NCBI RefSeq assembly: GCF_000499845.2
Contig: NC_023757.2
Coordinates: 44,203,956-44,267,955 of the forward strand
Direction of reading: 5' to 3'
Length of the DNA: 64,000 nucleotides
From: Phaseolus vulgaris
Taxonomy: Eukaryota > Streptophyta > Magnoliopsida > Fabales > Fabaceae
Shown here piece after piece: positions 38,945 to 50,474 of this stretch. Each line of letters starts with the position of its first letter. The first letter of the stretch is position 1. The notes beneath the pieces were generated by a model. It was not told where the DNA came from, ran no database searches, and was given only the letters and a program-made list of their open reading frames with translations. The translations under genes were made by a program, and so were the position numbers.

Positions 38945-39362
38945 CTACTGATACGATCAGACCAGCATTTGGACTAGTTAACCACTTAACCATGGTGAGA
39001 ATGTCACATGACGACATGTGACCGACCGATCCTTGATGACGAGCCAATGATTGACTAAGTCAGCAAGGTTAATCCATAGTTAAAGGTTGTTTAGTGCAAC
39101 CCTAAACATGAATCAACCTCCTAATACGACCCACCAATGAAAGCCCATTAAGGTAATATAAATAACACACATTCCAAGGGGAAATGTACGTCATTATCTA
39201 CAGTACTCTGACACCCGAGTGCTAACACCTCGACTGACTTGACCGTTGGAGTGTCTTTTGCAGGTACCACCTCCGCCTATGAGCCAGACGACCGAGAGAA
39301 GGCGGCGAAGCAGGAAGCTTGGAACATCAACGACCAACCGAAGATAGTTCTCTAGGTCCCAA
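38945..39362 (+). mobile_element. Gypsy-type LTR fragment
   Basis: GC-richer block containing AATATAAATAACACACATTC (TATA, about 39156) then CTGACTTGACCGTTGGAGTG and TCTTTTGCAGGTACCACCTC (about 39235-39275). The same phrase type occurs at about 23005-23045, so the two are diverged members of one LTR group. A possible start is TGATACGATCAGACC at 38949. No target duplication identified. Confidence 0.5.
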
Positions 39363-39364
39363 AC

Positions 39365-41490
39365 CCGTTCAAAAACAATTGCTTTTTTCGTATAAGTTTA
39401 TTTATAAATTAGATAATTATTCGGGTTTTTTAAAGTATAGATAACATTTATATAGAATTCTAATCATTTTAAAAGAAATATTCAAAGTAAGATTTGTTTT
39501 TTACATTGATCTTTTGTATAGACAAAATTAACTAATAAGTTAGTTTGTATACTTGATACGTTTTTTGAATCGTAAATTACTATTCATTTTGTTTTTAATT
39601 TTCTTGAACTGTGTCAGTGTCAAAGAGTACACATGGCTCTGTCCTCGAAATCTTTTAAATGTAATTTGAATCACTTGCCTCGAAACTCTTTAATGGAATT
39701 TGAACCACTATACCTTGTGGGAACAAAGGCATGTTAATTGTCTATGTTGTAGCTTGCGGATCCAATTCGTTGGCGAAAGTGCTTCCTTCGACAAAGAGAA
39801 AGATAGTGGCAAGTGTGGAGAAACTTCCTTTTGGAGTCAAAGGTGAAGAAGAGAAAAAGGAGCAAAAGTTGATGATGAAGGTGGTGAAGAAGATAAGGTT
39901 GTGAAGGGAAAGACTTCTTCAAAAACGTAGTTGAGAATTGAAGAATGTATGATCATCTATGAGAACTATGACTTTAATTTCAATGCTCTTTTTCCATGTT
40001 TAAGCTTCAAATTACACTATGATCTTTTTATTTTCATTGTAATTTGTACTTTTGCCAACCATAGTGTAATTTGAAAATTTTCAATCAAGAAAATTTTGTT
40101 TATGCAACTTTCCACACTTTGGTGAATTAGGGTTATGATTTGGAATCCATGTTAACATTATTGTCTTATCACCAAAATTGAGTTTTTTGCTATTTGATAT
40201 AGGGTATATTTCAATAGAATATGAACATAAAAATGGATTAACACATGCTACCTTTATGAATTTATTTTGCTTAGGAATTTGTTCTCGACTATATCTTAAT
40301 TAATAAAAACAAAGAGTTTAATTTACTATGTGAATTAAAAAAGTATGATATATGATTTTTGAAGTGGATATTGTTAAATTTAACAAATTTTATATGTACT
40401 TGATAATTTGTGATGAAAATATCAATGTAAAAAACTCTTGACACATTAAAGTTGAGGAATAGAACAAGTTCTAGCATCTCTATGGATTATTTAGCGTGTT
40501 TAGAAAACCATTCTTCCAAATGGAAATAAACATTATACTCAATAATCATACATTTAAAAGTTTACTCCAAATGAGAATTCAAATTCAGTATCAACACTGT
40601 TTCAAAATGAATAATAATTTAAAGTTTCAAAATTACATTTCAATCTTGTTCCTACCTACATGACACTTATGTGATGATAAGGTGACACTTAACCTGTCAC
40701 GTCAACAAATTATTTTTCTTCGTTAACATAATGATACCAAGGACTAGCATGAAATACTAATTTTAGTTTAGGGTATTCATTTTTCTTTCAGATATTATTT
40801 TAAGAATTAAATAAAAGACGACACACAATTTTAAAAACTCGAAAAATTATTCAATTTTATTTATATAACTAAAAGTAATACATAATATAGAAAATAAGTA
40901 ATTCTAATTAGTACACATTTCACAACTGAATAATGTTAAAATTTTATTAACGTAATGGTTTTAATATGTTGCATGCTGATATAACACTTTAAAAAAAATA
41001 AATATATATTTATTAGTTTAAAATATTTTATATTTGTAACATGTGTTTTATGTCTTACAATACTTATGTAAAAATTAATTATGCAGTACTTGTTCTCAAT
41101 TTTTTATATTATTGTATTTAAATAGCCTTGCGTGTTTTTTAATTAAAATGGACAAGTCTAATTATAATTACATATTATATTTTGATGTTTTGTTATTTTT
41201 AAAGAGAAACTTTTTTTTAATTATTGATGCTAGTAGCAATTAATAAGTCTTTTATTCAGACATTAGTGGATACACTAATTACTGTGGAATTGTATAATTC
41301 ATGTACAGTATATGACCATAATATTGAACGAAAAAACTGTAGAAATACTTAAATTCTCAAGAATGGTTGTGAATGAAAACTTTGATGCAAAATTTATTCT
41401 TTAACTCATTATCAAATATATATGGCTAGTTCTAAATGGACTAAAAACAATGATAAACAAATGAAATCTACATGAATTATCATTTAATTT
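39365..41490. other. AT-rich intergenic stretch, no gene seen
   Basis: About 39590-39910 is GC-richer, with GAAGAAG-rich sequence near 39845 and TTTGAACCACTATACCTTG, which looks like decayed transposon sequence; no domain recognised. 40640-40720 (ACACTTATGTGATGATAAGG) also looks repeat-derived. Confidence 0.4.
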
Positions 41491-41494
41491 AAAG

Positions 41495-41945
41495 ATACAA
41501 CTTCAGAATTAAAAAAAGTCATTCTATCCATTATAAAAGCCACTGATGATTTAGGGGGAAATTTTAAAATGGGAAAAACACAAAAATTAAATAAATATTA
41601 TTTTTTTGGAAGTTTTAAAATTTCAATAACACATACAATTTCAGAATTAAAAAAAATCATCTTATCCATTATGAAAATCACTAAGATATAGGGAGAAAGT
41701 AGTGAAAAAACTAGAAAAAGAAAAAAAAAACACAATAAATAAATAAATAAATATTATTTTGTTGGAAGTTTTAAAATTTCAACACACACATACAATTTAA
41801 GAATTAAAGAAGTCATCTTATCCATTATGAAAGGCACTGAGATTTAGGAAAAAAAGTTGTGAAGAAACTTGAAAAAGGGAATAACACATTAAATAAATAA
41901 ATATTATTTTGTTAGAAGTTTTAAAATTCCAACACACAGACACAT
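41495..41945. repeat. About 140-155-bp tandem repeat, three copies
   Basis: Units begin near 41499, 41638 and 41794 with TTCAGAATTAAA...GTCAT-(C/T)TATCCATTAT and end with TATTATTTT-TTGGAAGTTTTAAAATT. Internal (AAAT)n runs (41736-41755) vary in length and explain differing unit sizes. Confidence 0.8.
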
Positions 41946-42016
41946 GCACGCACTCACACAAACACAGACGCACATGCACACACACACGAAGACACACACA
42001 ATGCATATACACACAT
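41930..42016. repeat. CA-rich microsatellite
   Basis: Imperfect ACACAC/GCAC/GACAC run. The open frame on the minus strand here (41818-42012) is only the repeat read as Cys/Val/His-rich protein. Confidence 0.85.
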
Positions 42017-42030
42017 GTTTTTCGTTTTTG

Positions 42031-42410
42031 ATTAGTTAGCTTCTAGGGATTGAGTTTGAGGTTGGGGCATAGGTCAATTTCGATTAGTTAGCCTTTAAAA
42101 ATTGGGTTTGAGGCTGAGGGTTGTGTGGTGTCATAGGTTGGTTCTAATTAGTTAGCCTATAAGACTTGAGCCTAAGTCTAAAGGTTATGTGGTGTCATAG
42201 GTCGAATTTGATTAGTTAGCATCTAAGTTTTGGGCTTGAGGCTGAAGGTTGTGTGGTGTCATAGGTTGGTTCTAATTAGTTAGCCTATGAGACTTGAGTC
42301 TTAGTCTAAAGGTTATGTGGTGTCATAGGTCGAGTTTGATTAGTTAGCATCTAAGATTTAGACTTGAGGCTGGGGTTGTGTGGTGGCATAGGTCGGATCT
42401 GATTAGTTAA
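42031..42410. repeat. Tandem array of 64-bp units with alternating two-monomer pattern
   Basis: ATTAGTTAGC marks unit starts at 42031, 42083, 42147, 42211, 42275, 42339 and (decayed) 42402; spacing is 52, 64, 64, 64, 64 and 63. Two monomer types alternate: A carries GGTTGTGTGGTGTCATAGGT after GAGGCTG, B carries TAAGTCTAAAGGTTATGTGG. This gives a 128-bp higher-order unit, with A and A' more alike than A and B. Confidence 0.9.
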
Positions 42411-42419
42411 AACTTTACG

Positions 42420-43320
42420 GATAAGATAAAAACGATTGGAAAAAAATCTTAACGAAAAATAAACATTAAATATAACAATCTCATTATTTATTTTTTTATA
42501 TTAAAGTTGCATACATATACATATTGAAGATTGATTTTGAATGGGTTAAAATGAATACTAGATACAAAATATGAGAAAAAAAAACGTAAAATATAGGAAA
42601 GATGCGTAAGATAAAAAAAATAGAACATAAACTCGATTAAAAAAATATCTATATTTTTTTACATGAACTAAATGCTCTATTTAATTCATATTTTTTTTAA
42701 AACAAAATCAAATTCAATTCACACAATATTTGATTGCTTGATTTTAGATATACATATAATCCTTGATATAATTCACAGATTCCTTAACATTTGAACCATA
42801 AAAAGTTTGTCTGTGTGGAAACAAAGTGAAAATTACAATGAAAATTACAAGATTTATTGAAATTAAGCACTATCTAGATTTACTAGAAACTTTAGGTAAT
42901 TCGTATATCTCAACATTTAGTTTCATTATTAAAATGTGATGTGTTTGGATACTATTTTAATTTCAATATGAATATTTTAATTTATTTAGGCATAATGGTT
43001 TCATTTGTATGGATATTATTTTTGTAATGACTTACATAAATTCAATTTAGATGGTTTATAAGCTAATTTTTTCTTATCTTTTCATCACAATACAAACCTC
43101 TAATGTATTTTAGTGAATGAATATTTTGCTTGTAACATAATAATTTATGTCATATCTGTGGACCAAAAATCGAAAGACTATTGACTAGAATCACTAAAGT
43201 AAGTATTTTCATAAATTGTCTTAAAGGAGAGAAAACAACAAAGTTCTCCAAATTGTGCACCCTGGTATATGGGTCTTTCTATGTTAGTAATCTTAATATA
43301 GAAAACGAAACTGAAAAACA
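42420..43320. other. AT-rich intergenic stretch, no gene seen
   Basis: Low-complexity A/T-rich sequence between the satellite-like array and the tRNA locus. Nothing recognised. Confidence 0.5.
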
Positions 43321-43324
43321 TCGT

Positions 43325-43412
43325 CCGACCTTAGCTCAGTTGGTAGAGCGGAGGACTGTAGTGGGTTATAACTCAAAGTGATCCTTAGGTCGCTGGTTCG
43401 AATCCGGTCGGA
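43325..43412 (+). tRNA. tRNA-Tyr (GUA) with intron, 3' end damaged; likely pseudogene
   Basis: Acceptor 5' strand CCGACCT (43325-43331), D arm GCTCAGTTGGTAGAGC, anticodon loop CTGTAGA with anticodon GTA at 43358-43360, and a 19-nt intron (43362-43380) after position 37, as in plant tRNA-Tyr. The T arm begins GCTGGTTCGAATCCGG, but the sequence then goes directly to TCGGA. Pairing of GCTGG requires a C, and acceptor CCGACCT requires AGGTCGG, so four bases (CAGG) are missing, leaving a 4-bp acceptor stem. The deletion lies between GG repeats, fitting slippage. A pol III stop (TTTCTTTTTT, 43414-43423) follows. Both internal promoter boxes are intact, so it may be transcribed but is unlikely to mature. 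Confidence 0.85.
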
Positions 43413-43429
43413 ATTTCTTTTTTGTTTTT

Positions 43430-46400
43430 AATTAATTGGGACTTTCTCTCATTTAGATGAATCATTTTAATATCAGGTATTTTTTCTATGAATTAAAATT
43501 TGTAACAGTTAGAATGATAAATAAGTGATTTTGTGGAATGAGTTGGAACTTATCTGAATATAATTCCATTCCACGAGCATACATATGTGGACATACTCTG
43601 ATGCAAGAGTATCTGGTTGGAAATCCTGTTGGTCCCAAAAGTATAAGAGTATGAAGAAGCATCGAAGCATAAATGATGAGCTGGTGAAGTCCAACGTATG
43701 CTTCTATTCACCAAGACTAAGCCACACAAAAACTATGGCAGACACAAAAACCTACTTGACATGAGTTGCTAGTGCTACCAAATACCCAAAACCTCCTCCA
43801 CTCAAAAAATAATGAACCCCTTCTTGTACCAAATAATTTGTGTGCGAGGTGACTTGTAATTTGAGCAAAAATTAAAAGAGGTGCTTAGCCATCATATCAT
43901 GTGAAAGTGGATAACTAATCCAACCAAAATTTTCTTTATCACTAAGCTACCCAATCAACTGCCATACTCGTACCCACCATATCTCGTTTAGAGATTTTGT
44001 ACAGGAACAAACAGGCAACAAAAAAGCAACTTCATTCCTATAAAAGGTCTGCTTCTCAAACCCAAACTACAGTTTGCATTGGATTCTCAATTCTATCAAG
44101 GCCACATTAGTCACTTCACAGAACATATCCATCACCAACCATGATGCTGCATCTAGTTCTAGGTCTCCACGTTGCAGAATTACACAGTTCTAGCAAATTA
44201 TACTACTATAATATATAATAATAACATTCAAAAATTGAAACTCTGGGTTCAACTTTTGTACCACCACGGGTTAATTTACTACTTTAGTTTCATGTATTAG
44301 AACCTGTGACAACCTACATAAAGTTGCCATTAAAAATATTTTCAGCACTTGTTTAATACAGTTTGAGTGATTATGACACATAGCTCATCCAATTAATTAA
44401 TTGGATATGTCTTGCATTGTTGATCTCGATTATAGTTGGGAGTGAGAAGGTATTTTTATTGGAATCTTTATGCTGATTAACTTGCTTTTGTTTACAAATC
44501 TCAGCACGTGAGAGAGGTTTTCTTGTCATATTGCTAAAATTAATTTGAATTAAGTTGATTGAAGTGATGTTAAGAACAAAAAAGCTTGTCTTAGAAAAAG
44601 AAGAAAGAACTGGTCAGAATAAATTTTGAGGGCCAGGCTGAAATGTACGCCATATAATTAGGTCTGTGAAGGATTTAAAAAGCCGTAAAAGTGAGTCATA
44701 AGCACTTTCCCACACATGAATGGTTTTACTTAAACACCCCCCTCCAAATAAAATACACTTCAATACAGAAAATAAATAACTATTATAATTATATTTATAC
44801 CAGTTTCTTCCCTTTTATAATATTTTTTTTACTTTTTGGTTACATCAGTCATTTCAGAGTTATTTTTATAATTTCCTCTTGCCTCTCTTCTTTTTTATAT
44901 AAAAATTTATACAAATAAAATTGTTGAATTACAATTAATTATAAATATGAATGGGAACTGTAAAAGAAGAAGATACAGAAGGAAACATAACAGGGGTTAC
45001 TTTCACGAAAGAGATACAGAAAAAGGAACAGAAGAAAAAAAGGTCAAGTGTTTCTTTCACGACTTAAATCCAATCTGTTGAAGGAACTGTCATTTGGTTT
45101 TCGCTATACTTCTCATCTCATTCTGAGTAGGAAAATATTCATGCTTGCTAGTTGCTGCTGTGAGCCTGGAAATTTTAGCTAGAATTGGTTAAAAGGAACA
45201 ATAATTAATTCTGACTAGTCACTGTGGAGGGAGCAATAGTACAATAATGTAGTGTTATATATATGTACATGAGCGTAAAGGGGAAGGACCACAGACAATA
45301 TACAAATATACAAATGTACAAATATATAATATATATAAATCAAAGCAAACACGTATAAGGAAAACCAAGTTGAGCCATGGGGCTGGTCGAAAATACATAA
45401 AAGAGCGAAGACTTTTTGGAGTCGTGGTTATGAGAGAGAGAAATTTCTCAGCCAAAGGTACTATAAAACTATGTACCATACTTCCATGTGAAACAACAGT
45501 GAACAAAGTAGTCAAGTAGTTCAAATCGTATCTTTCTCTACAAAGAGCAAGCATTTTCAATTCAGGTTATAAATATATGTCCAGTTTTGACTAAGAACGG
45601 AAAGAAGGTATTGAAGGGTAAAAATTCTAGGGTGGTCCATACCTTCATGCACTGTTTTGGTCATGAAGAGAGAAGAAGCATTTTCAATTCATATATAGGG
45701 ACATGCAACTTAATCAAGACGTGGAACTTTAAAAGTGTGAGTGGTTCGATTTAAATTTTGTTTACTATTCATTCTTGTATCTAGTCAATGATCAATAATA
45801 TTTAGTAAAGCACCTTTTCCTTTTATGTCTTTCTTGATTTCTCCGGGGTGAAGACTAAGTTTATAAATTAATAAAACCCTCACAAGAGAGGAAGCCACCG
45901 TCTTAAATCAATCTACACATAGGAAGCTTACTTAACAACTGGTAGTAGTAACAGCTAAAGTCTTTCTCTCTCATCCATTTTAGTCTGAGGTGGCTAACTT
46001 TAACACAAAGTTGAAACCTTAATTACAGTCTTAATTGCATGCAGAATTAATCAACCACATGAAACTACCAAATTAAAGTCTTGGAGAATTGTTGATTATT
46101 TATACAAAGTGGACATATTAAGATGGTGGTTGGTCCGTGACCACCATTTTCATGCAGTTGTTGCCATGTTAAGTAAAAGGAAAAGGCATGGGGTGGTTGC
46201 TTAATTTGGGCAGTTTTGCAAGTATTAAAAGTTGGATGAAAGTGAGGAATTAGAAGGAGGCATATAATTTGCAGTAGCAGAAGAGAAAGAAATGGTAAAA
46301 GGGGTGAGACATGGTTTGAAGGTTGGGATGTCATTAAATTTTGTGAAAAATAACGAAACAAAGGCTGCAATGGAATGATTAGGAAGATTAAAACTAAGAG

Positions 46401-46980
46401 ATGTCAGGAGTGGATGGATGGGTAGTACTGGTAGTAGCTCGTGTGGGTACCCATCTTGAAGCACAAGTCACAACGGCATTCTCCTTTCTGTCAAGCATCA
46501 ATGTTCTTCCGAGAGGAAAAGGACATACAAATAAAGTCAGCTATTAAGTAAAACCAACAATAATAATTAATAAATGGGGAAGCAAAGATTAAAAAAGGTT
46601 GCATAATTAGAGCATTGGAACAGGAGAAGATTCTCGTATAAAGAGAGTGTCGTCCAATACTAATCATTATATTTACTTTCCTTTCCCTTGAAACCACAAA
46701 TTTTGTAGAGAGGTGCACTGCATACCATACTGGTGAAAAAGCTCAACCTCTTGAGAGAGAGAGAGTGAAAGAAAGAGACAACCAAAAGTGAGAGAATGAA
46801 CTTTTAGCTTTGGTAAGGCTTTGCCGACAATGATTTCTGTCTGTCCACTAAATGAGTAATTAGAAGACCCAACCAGGGACCGGTACACACCAGACATGAT
46901 TAAGATAATACAATGCTCCATTTTCTTCATTCTACACCTACTTTTCTACTCTCTTCATTCACCCAAATGTTTAAAGTACA
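43430..46980. other. Intergenic stretch, no gene recognised
   Basis: 44038-44046 has TATAAAAGG on plus, followed by a C/A-rich leader (CTTCTCAAACCCAAACTACA) and a 25-codon ORF from ATG 44140 (MMLHLVLGLHVAELH...). This looks like the front of a gene whose body is lost, or a short non-coding transcript. 45240-45580 and 46060-46470 have longer minus-strand frames without known domains. A (GA)n run is at 46753-46770. Confidence 0.35.
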
Positions 46981-48599
46981 TTACACAAATATAACTATTT
47001 TTTATTTATTTTCGGCTATATATTTTTTAAATATATTATATAAATGAAAATACCATATATAGTATCATATTCATACGTCAAGTTCACATTTTTTTTAATG
47101 TTTGAATGACAGAACTGTTACAATATTCGCCTAAAGTTAAAGACTCCCCCACTTAGGTTAATCCTTTCACCTTTTTACTGTTTGCAGTGGTGGGTGTGTG
47201 AATGTGAAAACCATCAACCAAAAGAGAGATTCGTGTTTCGAACAGTTCCGATGTTGTATATTATGACTATAATGACATTAGATCATAGTCTCATGGAATA
47301 GAGGGTCTGTCAGGTTTCTGTTCTGATTTATTTCTTTATATATAATACGTGAAAATTTTTTTATCTTGGGGGTAGAAGTGTATATAGTGTATATAAAGAA
47401 TTTTTCAGTGAAAATAAGAGTGATATAGAGTAGTGGCAGCTTTTCCATAATGAGTAACTGCTTTGCTCATGAGGGAAAATGATCGAAAACTTAAATCCAC
47501 TCTCCCAAAAAGAAAAGAGGGTCCATCCCAGCCATTATCAATGGCAGCATAATTGCCACATATGAGCATAATAAGTACACTATCAATTAGCCTTTGTTTT
47601 TTACCCAAAAGGAAGACATACAAAGCACATCATCGAATTATTACAAAATATCAATGTTTTTTCTTGTTTTAAGGCACTTATGCGAACCTAATGCGAGAAT
47701 TAATTGCCAAAAATGCAGTGTATAGGAACAAAACCCTGAAAATTTGTATTAACTCCCTTAATTTGAAATTAAGTGCATGCATGCTTAGTTGTTTTTATAC
47801 AAGTGATAGTACTCAGGTTTGTAGTTACAAAACTGTTCTGATAATGAATTTGAATACAAAGTAGTGTGTTTCGACATATAAACTAATTTTATGAAAGATG
47901 ATTTGTATATTTAGCCCCACTAACCAAACATTGAATTGAGTTTGAGCTCGTTTTCCATTGAACATTTTTGTTTGCACGTTTATTTTAAATTAATTTTAAG
48001 AAAATAATCACTTAATATTATAAATAAATAAAAAAAAGCATATAAAGCTTGCTTAACTACTTTGGTTGCAGTATTGAATTTAATGTAACCTATTTTTCAA
48101 ACCTAAAGGAGGTAAGAAGAGAAGAGAAATAAATGATATCAAATCTTCAAGTCTCTTATATGTCGAATCAAAATTTCGTTTGTGCTGTAAGTCGAGAAAA
48201 AAAGTAATCTACGTATTTCACTTGATCGTGCTGGAATCCACCGGTTGATACAGATATAACTGCTATAATATAAGTTAACTTGGACTTATCTTTTCTATGA
48301 TGCTATGTTGTTTTTTCAAAATAGTATCGAGCATTCATCTGTGACGCAGTTCTTTGATTTTGATACATGCGATAACAACAACATCTTCCCTTTTACTTTG
48401 CAATGAAACTGTTACGAGCACCTTCGATCTCCTTCAACAAACAGTTCTTGAAAGTGGTTTAAAACTTTAAGAAATGGAACTTTAGCAGACAATTCAATTT
48501 AATAAATTTTCTTTCAACCCCACAAACCGCATGTAAAGTGGAGATAAGTGTTTGAAAGAGAAAAGAGAAGAGAAAACCAAAAGGAAGGAACTTTGTTAA
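46981..48599. other. Intergenic stretch, no gene recognised
   Basis: Mixed AT-rich sequence. No domain, tandem repeat or transposon end recognised. Confidence 0.45.
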
Positions 48600-50004
48600 T
48601 TCTCGTTGTTGAAGAATGCTCCTCAGCATCTTCTGTGCTGCTTCATTCCGACACTCTTCTCTTGTAGGTCTTCTCAGAACCTTTCTCACAAAATCATGGT
48701 CATGGGATTCATCATCCAATGGCTCTGCATGAACCTCACAACAACCTTTGGAATGTTTAAAGAAGAAGTTAGCCAAAGCACAAAAATAATGATTTGATAT
48801 GTAAAGTTTAACAAGCAATGCTTGGGAAAAGAATTCACCACTTTGTTTGAGAAATGATAAATTTTATAAAATAATCTCGGAAAAGCAAGAGGTAAATGTT
48901 TCGAGAAGATCTTCCACCGTTAATTTGAAGTTATGAGTGCTTAAAATCTACGTGGACGAGTATAAAACTTTAAAAAAAAGCATGCATTAATTGCTGCTTC
49001 ATGAACACGTAATAATTTTTGGTTAATTTGCTTGAAGGTGGGTTCATAGTTGAGAGCAGAAGAAGGAGATTGGATAGATTCAGGTAGGTCTGCCACTTGG
49101 AACCAAACCTTTTTCTCCCGAGTTTGAGAACAATGCGTTTGACGCTTGACTGGTAAGGACTGCTTAGTGCTAAAAAGATTTCAAGTCAATTCCATTATCG
49201 GATACTTTTGGTTAACTCCTCTTGATAATGCTCCAATAAGTGACACCACCAACCAACAATTTCATGCCTCTCTCGCCACTGTTTTCAACACCTAAACAGG
49301 ATATGGTTCCCCTAAGCTACATCCATGAAATTGTTTATATAATCACAACATAAATCAGTGGCTTAACCATACGTCAAAGTAGAGCAGAATCCTTTATGTT
49401 TTGCTACTTAATAACTTCACTCTGAATGCTCCTTTATTGAATGGCAACAATGATTTGATTTAAGAAAAATCGCAGGAGGAAACGGCACAGTTTTGATTTC
49501 TTTTTAGCTACCCATAAAGATTGTTAGTATCCTTGTATGAGATTCCCTGTGAACTGAGTTTGTGAGAAGACTTTTTCCAGCCGAAAGTTAAGTTATTTTG
49601 TGACGGACAACAGCTTTTGATAACAAACGTGGAAGGATCTTAGTACCTAGCTTCTTTATATTCTGCTGACAAAAAATCTGGACATCAAGATGATTAAGGA
49701 ATCAACATGGTGACTCATTTAGTGACCATAAAGTTCCATCACATGGCTTATATGAGTTCAAGACGAGATTAGGATGATTCACACTCAACTTTGACTTAGG
49801 GACAGAAAGCTGTTTGCCTTTGGAATGAACAGACTTCAATGTAGGAGTGCTTGAAAGCGAAGCACCTTTCCAGATTTTACAAATGCAGTGGACACCTTTG
49901 AAGATTCTACGTAAACATAAGATAAATAAGCCACACATCCCATCAAGACGATTTCTAACGCCAAAGACTACACAGACTAAAACTAAATATGCATTCATAG
50001 GCAC
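48600..50004 (-). other. Scattered exon-like segments, unrecognised gene or pseudogene
   Basis: Three minus-strand stretches look more protein-like than their surroundings: about 49853-49703 (SVHSKGKQLSVPKSKLSVNH), about 49150-49020 (KKVWFQVADLPESIQSPSSA) and 48755-48606 (PTREECRNEAAQKMLRSIL). The last has a fair acceptor before it (CTTCTTCTTTAAACATTCCAAAG, ending near 48753). I could not join them with clean splice sites and do not know the family. It may be a degenerate gene or chance; transcript data would decide. Confidence 0.3.
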
Positions 50005-50076
50005 CGATCACGGCTTTTAGCGAAAGAAAGAAGCAAAACAGAAGAACAATGTTTTCACGATTAAGTCCTTCAACAT

Positions 50077-50098
50077 GCATGCATGCATGCAAGCATGC
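50077..50098. repeat. (CATG)n microsatellite
   Basis: CATGCATGCATGCATGCAAG with further ATGC; self-complementary short run in the presumed downstream region of the hAT-derived gene. Confidence 0.7.
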
Positions 50099-50474
50099 TT
50101 CTTAATTTACAAATATTGTGAGAAAGTTTGAGTGGAAAAACGATCTTAAAATCAAAGGAGAATCGATAAAAATTTCCCCTTAACAAATATTATTTATCTC
50201 AAACTACAAGAGGAATAAAATTTCTACAACATCCTTCCAGTTCGGGCGTTACAATCTTTCCCGCTTTCCTATATTTAAAAGCTTGACGATCATGGCAGGG
50301 TAAAAGAAGGAGAGTAGCTCAAAGTCCTTCAGTGAGTGTTCAAAACGCAGAGGGTGTGAAAAAGAAAGATGGAAGAAAAGAGTAGTGGAAAGAATTCAAT
50401 AAATCCTAAAAAATTAAAATTCCTAACTGAGTAATTAACCCAAAAAAGAAAAGAAGATGGGCAAATAAAAAATG

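Noticed and set aside
41818..42012. Cys/Val-rich small protein on minus strand
   Set aside because: It is the CA-rich microsatellite read as protein.
43181..43381. 66-codon plus-strand ORF
   Set aside because: It runs into the tRNA-Tyr; its LAQLVERRTV end is the tRNA sequence translated.
46720..46860. Possible miRNA precursor near the GA-rich run
   Set aside because: No stem of suitable length seen by eye and no match to well-known plant miRNAs.
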